From: Bryobacteraceae bacterium
GTDB lineage: Bacteria > Acidobacteriota > Terriglobia > Bryobacterales > Bryobacteraceae
Direction: 5' to 3'
NCBI GenBank assembly: GCA_947458745.1
Contig: CANGYQ010000002.1
Location: forward strand, 124,001-188,000
Length of the DNA stretch: 64,000 nucleotides
Shown here: positions 28,988 to 45,012 of the stretch, one piece after another
Layout of the letters: each line of letters begins with the position of its first letter
Numbering within the stretch: position 1 is the first letter of the stretch
Notes under the pieces: generated by a model
The model's database searches: none
Told to the model about the DNA's origin: nothing
The model's input: only the letters and a program-made list of their open reading frames with translations
Position numbers and translations under genes: made by a program

Positions 28988-30124
28988 ATGAACCGACTGA
29001 TCCTGACCACGCTTGCGAGCGTGCTGCTGCACTCTGCTGGCCTGGCGGCCGAACCGCTGGCGGTAAAGAACGGCGTGGTCTACAAAGTGGCGGGCCGCTA
29101 TGCCGGCTGGCCCGCCAATCATGGCATTTGGAGCTGGGGCAACGAGATCGTGGTGGGCTTCGAATCCGGCCACTTCAAAGTGAACCGCTCGATCCACGCC
29201 GTCGATTACAGCCAGAAGGAAGAGCACCTGCTGGCTCGGAGCCTGGATGGCGGCGTCACCTGGACCATCGAGAAGCCGCTCTCCTTGCTGCCCCCTCCGG
29301 GCGGCAAGATGGCCGGCGTGCCCACCGAAGATGGCGGCAAGGCTACCACTGACCTGAAGACCGCGATGGATTTTTCCAAGCCCGGCTTCGCGTTGACGGC
29401 GCGCATGTTCTCGAAAGACACCGGCCCGTCGCACTTCTACTACTCCTACGACAAGGGCAAGACGTGGAACGGCCCCTACCACGTGCCCACGTTCGGCACC
29501 AAGGGCATCATGGCCCGGACGGACTACTTCATCGATGGACCCAAGTCGATGACCATGTTCATCACGGCGGCGCTCGATACGAATAAGGAAGGCCAGGTGT
29601 TCTGCATTCGCACCATCGACGGCGGCCTGAACTGGACCAAGGTGGGAGTCCCATCGGTGCCCACCAACGGCTTCTCGATCATGCCCTCGTCACTGCGCTT
29701 GTCGGCGAAGACGATCCTCTCGGCCATCCGCCGCATTGAAGGCAAGGACAACTTCATTGAGTTGACCCGCTCCGACGACAACGGCGCGACGTGGCGCATC
29801 ATCTCGCGCGTCACCGCCCAAGTGACCGGCAACTCCGGCAACCCGCCCAGCATGGTCCGCTTGAAGGACGGCCGCCTCGTCATCACCTATGGCCATCGCG
29901 AAGCGCCCTACAGCATCCGCGCCCGGATCAGCAAAGACGACGGCGCCACCTGGGGCGAAGAGTTGAGCCTCCGCCAAGACGGCGGCGACCGGGACCTGGG
30001 CTACACCCGCACCGTGGTCCGCCCCGACGGCAAGCTGGTGACGATCTACTACTTCAACGACGGCCGCGAGTCCGAACGCTACATCGCCTCGACGATTTGG
30101 GAAGCACCGGCAGGGCTAAAATAG
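28988..30124 (+). CDS. Secreted sialidase/BNR-repeat (six-bladed beta-propeller) protein
   Basis: 378 residues, signal peptide cleaved near GLAA. Asp-box-like repeats recur: SLDGGVTWT, SYDKGKTWNG, TIDGGLNWTK, SDDNGATWRI and SKDDGATWGE, i.e. the S-x-D-x-G-x-T-W pattern of sialidases and other propellers. It starts 14 bp after the TonB receptor gene, so the two are likely one operon. True sialidases have an arginine triad and Tyr/Glu pair that I cannot confirm by eye, so the substrate is uncertain. Confidence 0.82.
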   Translation: MNRLILTTLASVLLHSAGLAAEPLAVKNGVVYKVAGRYAGWPANHGIWSWGNEIVVGFESGHFKVNRSIHAVDYSQKEEHLLARSLDGGVTWTIEKPLSLLPPPGGKMAGVPTEDGGKATTDLKTAMDFSKPGFALTARMFSKDTGPSHFYYSYDKGKTWNGPYHVPTFGTKGIMARTDYFIDGPKSMTMFITAALDTNKEGQVFCIRTIDGGLNWTKVGVPSVPTNGFSIMPSSLRLSAKTILSAIRRIEGKDNFIELTRSDDNGATWRIISRVTAQVTGNSGNPPSMVRLKDGRLVITYGHREAPYSIRARISKDDGATWGEELSLRQDGGDRDLGYTRTVVRPDGKLVTIYYFNDGRESERYIASTIWEAPAGLK

Positions 30125-30164
30125 ACGCACGCTGCAGGAGCTATTGCTTCAAGTTCGGGTCATA

Positions 30165-30182
30165 AAGTGGCGGAATGGTAGA
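30165..30182 (+). other. 18-nt stretch resembling the 5' part of tRNA-Leu
   Basis: AAGTGGCGGAATGGTAGA differs by one missing T from the AAGTGGCGGAATTGGTAGA typical of many bacterial tRNA-Leu D-arm regions. There is no matching anticodon arm, T arm or 3' end nearby, so it is not a functional tRNA. It could be a relic from an integration event ahead of vapBC, or chance. Confidence 0.2.
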
Positions 30183-30207
30183 ATTCGGATGGAAGGGTAG
30201 AGTCACC

Positions 30208-30477
30208 ATGGCCCTGAGCCTAAAGAATCCAGAGGTGGACCAGTTGGCCGCGCAGGTGGCTCAGATGGCCAATGAGACCAAGACCGAGGCCGTGCGGCGA
30301 GCCCTGCTGGAGCGTCGGGACCGCCTTTCGATGAACGCCTCTCCGCTAACTCGCATGGAGCGAGCCGCCGATATTCTGCGTGAGATCCGCGCCTCCCTAC
30401 CCGCTGAGGTAAAAGGCCGCCCACTCACCCGCGAGGAAGAAGACGAGATCCTGGGCTTTGGCCCGGACGGTGTGTAG
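30208..30477 (+). CDS. vapB: VapB-type antitoxin
   Basis: 89 residues from ATG 30208: MALSLKNPEVDQLAAQVAQM then KTEAVRRALLERRDR, the ribbon-helix-helix-like N-terminus of the Rv0623/PSK family of VapB antitoxins, followed by a C-terminal tail that would wrap the toxin. The frame runs upstream to 30175, but the family starts MALS. It overlaps the vapC start by 1 bp. Such antitoxins bind their own promoter with the toxin; no clear operator was seen. Confidence 0.85.
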   Translation: MALSLKNPEVDQLAAQVAQMANETKTEAVRRALLERRDRLSMNASPLTRMERAADILREIRASLPAEVKGRPLTREEEDEILGFGPDGV

Positions 30478-30866
30478 TGGTTCTCGATTCGTCTGCGATC
30501 GTGGCCATCTTCCAGCAAGAGCCAGGCCATGAACTGCTGGAGCAGAAGATTGACCAGGCGGAGGTCATTCTTATTGGCGCCCCCACCATGACGGAGATTG
30601 CCATTGTGATGGCGCGCCGCAGCGGGCGCGACTATCGCCCCAGTCTAGAGGCTTTCCTGCGGCGGATCGATGCCCAGGTGGTCTCTTTCACGGAGCAGCA
30701 CTACAGCGCGGCCAGTGACGCTCACCTTCGGTTCGGGCGCGGCATCAGTTCCAAGGCTGCGCTCAACTACGGGGATTGCTTGTCTTATGCCGTCGCCAAG
30801 GTGGCTGGCCAACCGCTGCTCTTCGTCGGCGACGACTTTACGCAGACCGACATCATTGCGGCGTAA
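30477..30866 (+). CDS. vapC: VapC PIN-domain ribonuclease toxin
   Basis: 129 residues beginning at a GTG that overlaps the vapB stop (TAG/GTG share one base). PIN-domain acidic residues are visible: D4 in VLDSSA, E41 in TMTEIAIV, D102 in LNYGDCLSYAVAK and D122/D123 near GDDFTQTD, which together bind Mg2+ or Mn2+. VapC toxins cut specific tRNAs or rRNA when VapB is degraded. Full length for the family. Confidence 0.9.
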   Translation: MVLDSSAIVAIFQQEPGHELLEQKIDQAEVILIGAPTMTEIAIVMARRSGRDYRPSLEAFLRRIDAQVVSFTEQHYSAASDAHLRFGRGISSKAALNYGDCLSYAVAKVAGQPLLFVGDDFTQTDIIAA

Positions 30867-30882
30867 GCTGTGCGCACTTCCA

Positions 30883-30927
30883 GCCCACTGGGTGGGCATT
30901 CAAGCTAGTGGGGGCCAGAGCGGCCCC
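30883..30927. terminator. Two hairpins between convergent vapC and DapA-family gene
   Basis: GCCCAC(TGG)GTGGGC at 30883-30897 and GGGGCC(AGAGC)GGCCCC at 30911-30927 are perfect 6-bp stems in the 61-bp space between two convergent genes. They probably stop transcription from both sides, though T-tracts are weak. Confidence 0.5.
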
Positions 30928-31839
30928 TTACAACCCCGGCATCACAAAGCCCAGCGCGTCGAGCTCCGGCATCAATGCGGCCGTGTGCGCCGCGCTCAGG
31001 TTCATCAGCGGTGGGCGGACGGTGACCCAGTCGGGGTCGGCCCCGTAGTGCGCCACAATCGCCTTCAGAGCACCGATCATGGGGTACTTCTGGATGGTGG
31101 CGCGAGTGGCGGTGATGCCCGCCTGTAGAGCGTCGGCATCGTCGGCTTGCCAGTTGGCGAACACGTTGTGGATGGGTCCGGGGTTGACGTTCGCGGTAGC
31201 GGAGATGCAGCCGCGGCCGCCGTGGCGCATGTTGTCGAGCAGGAAAACTTCACTGCCGGCAAAGACATCAAACTGCTCGCCCGCAAAGGCATCGAGCACG
31301 GCCTTGGTGTTGTTCCAATCGCCGGAACTGTCCTTCATGCCCGCGATGGTTTCGGGATAGGCCTTCTTCAGCCGCTGCATCAAAGACACCGAGATCGGGA
31401 TCTGCGCCACCGGCGGGATGTGATACAAAAACAGCCGCAGCCGGGCGTCGCCCACGCGCTGGATCACCTCCGAGAAGTAGGCATACAGGCCATCTTCCGG
31501 CACGCCCTTGTAGTAGAACGGCGGCAGCATCAGCGCCCCGGCGCAGCCCGCTTCAATGGCGTGGCGAGTGATGTGCACGGATTCGGTAAGCGAGCAGCAG
31601 CCCGTTCCCGGCATCAGCTTTTCCGCCGGCACTCCGGAAGCAATCAAAGCTTCCAGCAGCGACGTGCGCTCCTCAGCCGAGAGCGAGTTAGCTTCGCTAT
31701 TGGTGCCAAAACAGGCCAGTCCGGCGCAACCATTGGCGAGCAGCCACTTGGCGTGGCGGGCAAAGCGCTCGGCGTCCGGCGACAAGTCGCGGCGGAAGGG
31801 CGTGACGGCAGGGGCAAGAACTCCGGCTAGACGGTTCAT
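30928..31839 (-). CDS. DapA-family aldolase/lyase (dihydrodipicolinate synthase-like)
   Basis: 303 residues, a class I TIM-barrel lyase. The Schiff-base lysine is in AGMKDSSGDW (near residue 162), the catalytic tyrosine in FLYHIPP (near 135), and CFGTNSEANSLS matches the carboxylate-binding GTTGE loop. Members include dihydrodipicolinate synthase, N-acetylneuraminate lyase and 2-keto-3-deoxy sugar-acid aldolases. In view of the neighbouring enolase-superfamily dehydratase and sialidase-like gene, a keto-deoxy sugar acid or sialic acid is more likely than lysine synthesis. No leader, so cytosolic. Confidence 0.85.
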   Translation of the reverse strand: MNRLAGVLAPAVTPFRRDLSPDAERFARHAKWLLANGCAGLACFGTNSEANSLSAEERTSLLEALIASGVPAEKLMPGTGCCSLTESVHITRHAIEAGCAGALMLPPFYYKGVPEDGLYAYFSEVIQRVGDARLRLFLYHIPPVAQIPISVSLMQRLKKAYPETIAGMKDSSGDWNNTKAVLDAFAGEQFDVFAGSEVFLLDNMRHGGRGCISATANVNPGPIHNVFANWQADDADALQAGITATRATIQKYPMIGALKAIVAHYGADPDWVTVRPPLMNLSAAHTAALMPELDALGFVMPGL

Positions 31840-31992
31840 GGGAAATTACGATGGCTCCTCAAATGCTCGCGGTTCAATTCGCACGCGGCCGATGCCCGTA
31901 GGATCCGGACAGCACGGCCGCATGTTCCGCAGGGTTGAATTAATGAGGATATCAGGTAGGGCGCAGGGCGTCGGAGCCCCCGCTGACGCCCG

Positions 31993-32424
31993 CTAGATCG
32001 CTCCGATGGTCGCCAGATGCCCCTTCATGTGGACCACGTAATCGTCCACCAGAAACTGGAGCGTGTAGTCGGCTTCGGGATGATGCCAGATGCGGCTGCC
32101 GAGCGCGGGATCCAGGTGCTGGATGACAAAGGCCAGGTGCTGGTTATAGGCAGCCCATAGGGTGATCAGGTCCGCCCAACTCGCTTGCTGATAGTGGTTG
32201 GCCACCACCCAGCCTTCCTGCGCATAACCGGGCAAAGTGAGCTCGGGCTGCAACTGGAGGCGGATGAAGCGCTGGTGGTTGTTGGCAGCGGAATCGATCA
32301 GGTGACCGAGTTCTTCCTTCTTGGACCACTTGTCCGGGGCGGGCTTGGCCGTCGCCGCCTCTTCAGTGATCGCCCGCAGGCGGGGCACCGCTTCATCTAC
32401 CACTTCACGAAGTTGTGTCTGCAT
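31993..32424 (-). CDS. DinB-like four-helix metal protein
   Basis: 143 residues. Histidines in LGHLIDSAANNH and HMKGHL fit the three-His metal site of the DinB/YfiT-like superfamily. Members include metal-dependent thiol transferases and damage-inducible proteins; no substrate can be inferred. Just downstream of its stop, 31966-31991 forms a GGGCGTC/GACGCCC hairpin without a clear T-tract. The gene stands alone between the DapA-like gene and a decayed PIN gene. Confidence 0.8.
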   Translation of the reverse strand: MQTQLREVVDEAVPRLRAITEEAATAKPAPDKWSKKEELGHLIDSAANNHQRFIRLQLQPELTLPGYAQEGWVVANHYQQASWADLITLWAAYNQHLAFVIQHLDPALGSRIWHHPEADYTLQFLVDDYVVHMKGHLATIGAI

Positions 32425-32506
32425 GAGTTATCTTAACTGGCTAGCCGGATGGCGTTGAGACTGCGTCAACCTAGACCGATCGGCCTTACCGCCCTTTACA
32501 GCCCAG

Positions 32507-32703
32507 CCTATACCGATCCAGATTTCCGCCCCTGACGAGCGCGACGCGGAAGCGGCGGCGGAGGCGAGTATTCTGTTTCCCATCAATCTGGGCGATTGCT
32601 CTTTGCCTATGCATTGGCCAAACGGTTGAGCCTGCCCCTCCTGACGCTTGATTCAGACTTCTTGAAGACTGACATCGTCGTCGTTTCGCCGCCACAGCAT
32701 TAA
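32507..32703 (+). pseudogene. Remnant of a PIN-domain (vapC-like) toxin gene
   Basis: Two frames together encode the C-terminal half of a PIN protein: in one frame FPINLGDC (to 32599), then, after 2 extra bases or one lost, FAYALAKRLSLPLLTLDSDF and KTDI to a TAA at 32701-32703. This is the typical 'NxGDCFAYALAKxxxxPLLTxDxDFxKTDI' end of VapC. The N-terminal half, a start codon and the antitoxin are absent. The last bases overlap the convergent stop of the dehydratase gene. It is therefore a truncated, frameshifted relic. Confidence 0.7.
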
Positions 32704-33914
32704 CGCCCGCCGGGCCGACGCGTGGCTTGTCCGGTGTAGGGGAACCGGCCTTCCCATTGGACCCAATCCATCTCGATCCCCAGGCCCGGCTGGGAGGAGG
32801 GCGTCACGGCACCTGCTTTCGGCAGGGTGTGCGTGCCGCGCGTCAATTCAACGAAGAGCCGGTCGTGCACGGCGTCCCATTCCTGCATCCAGAAGTTGCG
32901 GACGCTGGACATGGCGTGGATGGAGGCGGCGTGGGCCACCGGGCCGTACCACATGTGCGGCGAGATCTCGACGCCGTAGGTTTCGCCCAGGCTGGCGATG
33001 CGGCGGATTTCCGTAATGCCGCCGCAGTGGACGACATCCGGCTGGATGATGCGCGCGCCCTTGTGGTCCAGCAGATGGCGGAAGTCGTAGCGGGTGAGCA
33101 GGCCTTCGCCCGTGGCCACTGGCACCGGGCTGGCGGCCGCCACCTCGGCGAGCGACTGCGGGGATTCGCGCAACACCGGCTCTTCAATAAACAGCGGGTT
33201 GAAAGGAGCCACCGCGCGGGCAAATTCAATGGCCGACCGGACGGTGAACTTCTCCCACATCTCCAAACCGAAATCGAGCCCCGCTTCCCGAACGGCACGG
33301 CATTCGGCCACCGCTTGATCCAATCGCTCGCGCTCGGTGGCCGCTTGCGGCACCACCCACTTGACGGCCTTCCAGCCCTGCTCCCGCGTCTTGATCGCCA
33401 GCTCCTTCAGGGCGGCGGGCGTACGGGGTCTGATGTCCTGGCTCCAGTGTGAATAGTAGACCGGCAGGGGCTTAGCGGAGGAAGCTCCCGTGAGCCTCCA
33501 CACCGGAACGCCCAAGCGCTTGGCCTCCAAATCCCACAAGGCAATATCCACCGCCGCCAGCGCGGTCATCATCACACTGCCGTCGCGCCAGCGGGAAAGC
33601 TGATGATAGATGCGGTTCCAGTGATCGTCAATGCCCGCCGGGTCAAGACCAATCAGGTGCGGCTCCAGCCAGCGGATGGCCTGCTCCGTGATGGCCGCGC
33701 GGCCCGGGAGAGAGCCTTCGCCCAGGCCAGTGATGTCGCCGTCAGTCTCGATTTCGAGAAACAGGTAGTCACGGCCGCTAATGATGAATTTCCGGGTGAC
33801 AAAGCGGGTGATCTTCAACGGAGCGGGGGCCGCCGCCAGCCGCCCCGGCAGGGCCACCATTCCGTACGCGAGGGGCAAGCAGTGGCGGCGGGTGATCAAT
33901 CGATGCGCTGACAT
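32700..33914 (-). CDS. Enolase-superfamily sugar acid dehydratase (mandelate racemase/muconate lactonizing type), exported
   Basis: 404 residues with a leader (ITRRHCLPLAYGMVALPG), so possibly Tat-exported. The N-terminal capping domain is followed by a TIM barrel with KWVVP at the second strand, metal ligands DFGLEMWEKF (Asp), FIEEPVL (Glu) and TGEGLLTR (Glu), and the C-terminal HMWYGP histidine region. The pattern is closest to galactonate/gluconate-type dehydratases, which remove water from an aldonic acid to give a 2-keto-3-deoxy acid. The DapA-family gene nearby could split that product. Divergent from the thioredoxin-like gene with 26 bp between the start codons. Confidence 0.83.
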   Translation of the reverse strand: MSAHRLITRRHCLPLAYGMVALPGRLAAAPAPLKITRFVTRKFIISGRDYLFLEIETDGDITGLGEGSLPGRAAITEQAIRWLEPHLIGLDPAGIDDHWNRIYHQLSRWRDGSVMMTALAAVDIALWDLEAKRLGVPVWRLTGASSAKPLPVYYSHWSQDIRPRTPAALKELAIKTREQGWKAVKWVVPQAATERERLDQAVAECRAVREAGLDFGLEMWEKFTVRSAIEFARAVAPFNPLFIEEPVLRESPQSLAEVAAASPVPVATGEGLLTRYDFRHLLDHKGARIIQPDVVHCGGITEIRRIASLGETYGVEISPHMWYGPVAHAASIHAMSSVRNFWMQEWDAVHDRLFVELTRGTHTLPKAGAVTPSSQPGLGIEMDWVQWEGRFPYTGQATRRPGGR

Positions 33915-33940
33915 TTGACACTCTAAGTTACACTGGACTC

Positions 33941-34516
33941 ATGACGCGGCGCACTGCTCTTTCTGTACTGGCGGCTACCGGAGCTCTTCCGGCCTGGGCG
34001 GCCAAAGTTCCCCGGCCCAGCCCGGAGTTCGTCGTTACGATGCCGGACGACACCACCCAGTTGCTGAGCAAGCTCAAGGGCAAGATCATCCTGGTGGAGT
34101 TTCTGTTAACCACCTGCCCCCACTGCCAGCGCTGTTCGCAGGTGGTGGAGAAGATGTACAAGGAATACGGCCCCAAGGGCTTCCAGCCGATCGGCGTCGC
34201 CATTAACGATATGGCGAAGATGCTGGTGCCGGACTTCAAGAAGAACGGCAACCTCAGCTGGCCCGTGGGGTATTCGCAGCGTGATCCGGTGTACGGCTAT
34301 CTGGAGCACCCTTCCGTCCAACAGCTCTACATGCCCGCGCTGGTCTTCATCGACCGCAAATTCCAGATCCGCGCCCAGTACATGGGCACGGAGCCGTTCT
34401 TCAACGCCGAAGAAAAGAACATGCGCGACATGATCGAGATGCTGATGAAGGAAGGCGGCGGTGCCGCAGCGCCGAAGGCCAAGGGCCCGGCGGCACCGGT
34501 CAAGAAGGCTTCCTAG
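33941..34516 (+). CDS. Exported thioredoxin-like (TlpA/AhpC-type) protein
   Basis: 191 residues. After a Tat-like leader (MTRRTALSVLAATGALPAWA) comes a thioredoxin fold with the active-site motif CPHC in LLTTCPHCQRC (near residue 66) and the cis-proline region YMPALVFID. The C-terminus is an Ala/Pro/Lys-rich tail. It probably reduces or isomerises disulfides in the periplasm, for example of cytochrome apoproteins. No partner oxidoreductase is adjacent. Confidence 0.83.
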   Translation: MTRRTALSVLAATGALPAWAAKVPRPSPEFVVTMPDDTTQLLSKLKGKIILVEFLLTTCPHCQRCSQVVEKMYKEYGPKGFQPIGVAINDMAKMLVPDFKKNGNLSWPVGYSQRDPVYGYLEHPSVQQLYMPALVFIDRKFQIRAQYMGTEPFFNAEEKNMRDMIEMLMKEGGGAAAPKAKGPAAPVKKAS

Positions 34517-34574
34517 CTCCGCCCGGAGGCTGCGCCTCAGCCACATCATTGACGGGCTTTAGGGCCCGGCTCCG

Positions 34575-34600
34575 CGACCCTGCGGGGTCGGTTCGTGTTT
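34575..34600 (+). terminator. Possible terminator after the thioredoxin-like gene
   Basis: CGACCC(TGCG)GGGTCG at 34575-34590, followed by GTTCGTGTTT, forms a 6-bp stem with a modest T-rich tail about 60 nt after the stop. Confidence 0.4.
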
Positions 34601-34664
34601 GAAGAGGGTGCGATCATGCTCCTGGTTGCCTTGCAGTTCATTGAATTGTTGTCATGAATTGAGA

Positions 34665-35090
34665 CTATAGAATGTCGCTATCAAGCGTGACGATAAACTG
34701 GATGCCGGGTACGATTTTGCCGGCCAGCTGTTTATCATGAGTCAGGAATAGATCCACCCTTGCCTCAGAGGCACAGGCCAGGTGCATCGCGTCCGGTGGA
34801 GCTATCTTGTGGCGAGACCGAATCTCCGCGTAGACCTCGGCGGTCGACAACTTGAACTCCAACAGCCTTAGCTCTGGCGACCGGAAGACCTTGAGATAGG
34901 TTGAGTATAGATCCCAGTTCCCATTACGGTGCGGACCCGACAGGACTTCGGCGGCACCGAGCATGCTGAGACAGATCTGATCGCCCCGCTGGTGAATCCG
35001 GTTCCAGATCTGGGCCACGCGCTCCCCGAACTGTGCGTTCTCCTCGAAGTGATAGATCCACAGCATTGAATCGCAATAAATCAGGCTCAT
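34665..35090 (-). CDS. PIN-domain protein, probable ribonuclease toxin
   Basis: 141 residues from ATG 35090, which overlaps the stop of the upstream gene by 4 bp (ATGA). PIN residues: D7 in IYCDSMLWIY, E near residue 50 in GAAEVLSG, D in IAPPDAMHLA (near 98) and D near 116 in LFLTHDKQLA. The type resembles VapC-like toxins with an 'APDAxHLA' motif. Its partner is not a standard VapB. Confidence 0.8.
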   Translation of the reverse strand: MSLIYCDSMLWIYHFEENAQFGERVAQIWNRIHQRGDQICLSMLGAAEVLSGPHRNGNWDLYSTYLKVFRSPELRLLEFKLSTAEVYAEIRSRHKIAPPDAMHLACASEARVDLFLTHDKQLAGKIVPGIQFIVTLDSDIL

Positions 35091-35554
35091 TCGGGCCACC
35101 CTCTGCGCTCGGCCGCCAATGCCTCCTCGGCACCGCCGAGGTGCACATAAAGGTCCTTCGCGATGCCACGGGTTTCCCGCAGCAGATCAAATAAGGACTG
35201 ACCGTGCCCCACGGGGCTCGACGATTGGGTCGGTGCAGAGTTCCCGGCTGGAACGGGCTTACTGAACTGATATGTAAAAACCACGGTAGTGGAAGTACCC
35301 GACGGAGGACCCGCCACGTTGACGAGTTCCAGGCCATTGGATTTCAGGAACTTATTTGAGCGTAGTGCAGTGCAGACATGAGCAATCCGGTTCCGCATGC
35401 CGAGTTCTTTTTCAATGTCACCCGCTCGAACCGAGAACCCGCTCAGCTGCTGCTGCCGAGCTGGCTCGACCCGATGGATGCGGACATGCTCACGAATTTG
35501 GTCTGAGTTGATCTCAGTTGTTTGTCGGGCGATCGGAGGTTCAAGTGAGTACAT
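35087..35554 (-). CDS. Unrecognised protein coupled to a PIN-domain gene (candidate antitoxin)
   Basis: 155 residues of no family I can name. Residues about 15-95 look like a compact, winged-helix-type alpha/beta domain (IREHVRIHRVEPARQ, VRAGDIEKELGM, RIAHVCTALRSNKFL, TTVVFTYQF), followed by a Pro/Ser-rich linker and a C-terminal helix (about 118-150, SLFDLLRETRGIAKDLYVHL). DNA-binding domain + linker + helix is the plan of many antitoxins, and the ATGA overlap with the PIN gene fits a toxin-antitoxin pair. Its start coincides with the predicted transcription start, so no ribosome-binding site is present. Confidence 0.6.
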   Translation of the reverse strand: MYSLEPPIARQTTEINSDQIREHVRIHRVEPARQQQLSGFSVRAGDIEKELGMRNRIAHVCTALRSNKFLKSNGLELVNVAGPPSGTSTTVVFTYQFSKPVPAGNSAPTQSSSPVGHGQSLFDLLRETRGIAKDLYVHLGGAEEALAAERRGWPE

Positions 35555-35560
35555 GAGCCG

Positions 35561-35604
35561 ATGATAGATCTATGCGTGCCTGCCTGTCAATAACATATTA
35601 TGTT
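35561..35604 (-). promoter_or_regulatory. Promoter and operator of the PIN-toxin pair; predicts a leaderless mRNA
   Basis: On the minus strand TTGACA (35590-35585), an 18-nt spacer and TATCAT (35566-35561) form a near-consensus promoter. The A of the start codon (35554) is 7 nt after the -10, exactly where transcription should begin, so the transcript would have no 5' leader. Directly upstream of the -35, 35592-35604 is a perfect 13-nt palindrome (AACATA-T-TATGTT), a plausible operator for autoregulation. Confidence 0.6.
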
Positions 35605-35614
35605 TAGGCATTAT

Positions 35615-36040
35615 CTAGTCATGCCTCGGCTTGCATTGAGCCAATCCTTCCTGTGACACCCGCACCACGATCTCGCGGAGCATCCCAAGCATCTGGGCAT
35701 CATCCTCCACCACCGCCTTCCGCGCCCGGTCCAGTGACTTGAAGTTCATCGAAGTCAGCTCCGTGAAGGACTGCGCGTCGAGTCCATAGGCCTCATTCAG
35801 CCGCCCGATGTTGTACTCGTAGCGCTCTTTCAAAAACCCCACATACGCCTGCTTACCGTCCGCTTCGGAATCGAGGCCCCGCGCAAAGTCCACCCATTCG
35901 CGGCCCATGGCAGCCGTATCCACCACCTCACAGGCCTCTTGAACCTTCGCGCGGATGCTGGCCTGCACCGCTTCCGAAAAAAGGTCCACCGGAGAAAGAG
36001 AAAGGGCCGCTGCCAAAGCAACGGCCCCTAATCCGATCAT
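35615..36040 (-). CDS. Small secreted helical protein of unknown function, downstream of rpoC
   Basis: 141 residues: a hydrophobic N-terminus (IGLGAVALAAALSLSP) likely to be a signal peptide, then a mostly helical, charged domain with two cysteines (near 37 and 136) that might pair. I recognise no family. It begins 27 bp after the rpoC stop with no visible terminator between, so it may be transcribed with rpoBC. Confidence 0.55.
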   Translation of the reverse strand: MIGLGAVALAAALSLSPVDLFSEAVQASIRAKVQEACEVVDTAAMGREWVDFARGLDSEADGKQAYVGFLKERYEYNIGRLNEAYGLDAQSFTELTSMNFKSLDRARKAVVEDDAQMLGMLREIVVRVSQEGLAQCKPRHD

Positions 36041-36067
36041 CTGCTGATGTCCCTTTCCTGAAAAAAC

Positions 36068-40306
<4,239 letters not shown>

Positions 40307-40338
40307 AGTGGGCTCTTCTCCTTCGCTCTCTCTTCCAA

Positions 40339-44646
<4,308 letters not shown>

Positions 44647-44905
44647 GGTTCGGGGTCCTCTTTGATTGCGATCACCGCTCTTGGCGGCGCCGACACTTCA
44701 TCTGGCAGCTGTACTCGCTGCCCTGCGACTGGTGGACAAACTGAGATAAGCGGCCTACGCGCGTCAAAAGACACGCCAAGCGTGCTCTTCGCACGGGTAT
44801 GATAGTGAGCACCCTGGGACGGTCCGGCCGCAAAACCGCACCCAGTTTTGACGTGGAGCCTCACAGGCGCAAAATTTGCCCAGAATATTCCAATTACTTA
44901 ACAGT

Positions 44906-44935
44906 AGCCTAACAGAATATCCACCGGCCTGTCAA
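44906..44935 (-). promoter_or_regulatory. Candidate rpoB promoter
   Basis: On the minus strand TTGACA (44935-44930), 18-nt spacer, TAGGCT (44911-44906). Transcription would start near 44899. Confidence 0.45.
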
Positions 44936-44953
44936 ACCGGGCAAACGCGAGCA

Positions 44954-44983
44954 GGCGGGCCAGCCCGAAACGGGCAGCCCGCC
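44954..44983 (-). terminator. Hairpin after rplL (partial terminator or processing site)
   Basis: GGCGGGC (from 44954) pairs with GCCCGCC (to about 44983), and inside it GCCCG with CGGGC around an AAA loop, separated by a small internal loop. No long T-tract follows on the minus strand, so it could attenuate rather than fully stop transcription into rpoBC. Confidence 0.45.
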
Positions 44984-45012
44984 AACACTCTCTCACTGCT
45001 GAGGGTAAGGGA

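Larger units (their letters stand above)
44647..45012. other. rplL-rpoB intergenic region
   Basis: 366 bases without a gene. Reading the minus strand it holds a strong hairpin just after rplL, a candidate promoter, and a leader of about 250 nt before rpoB. The same split between the ribosomal-protein and polymerase parts of this operon is known in many bacteria (attenuation or processing between rplL and rpoB). Confidence 0.6.
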
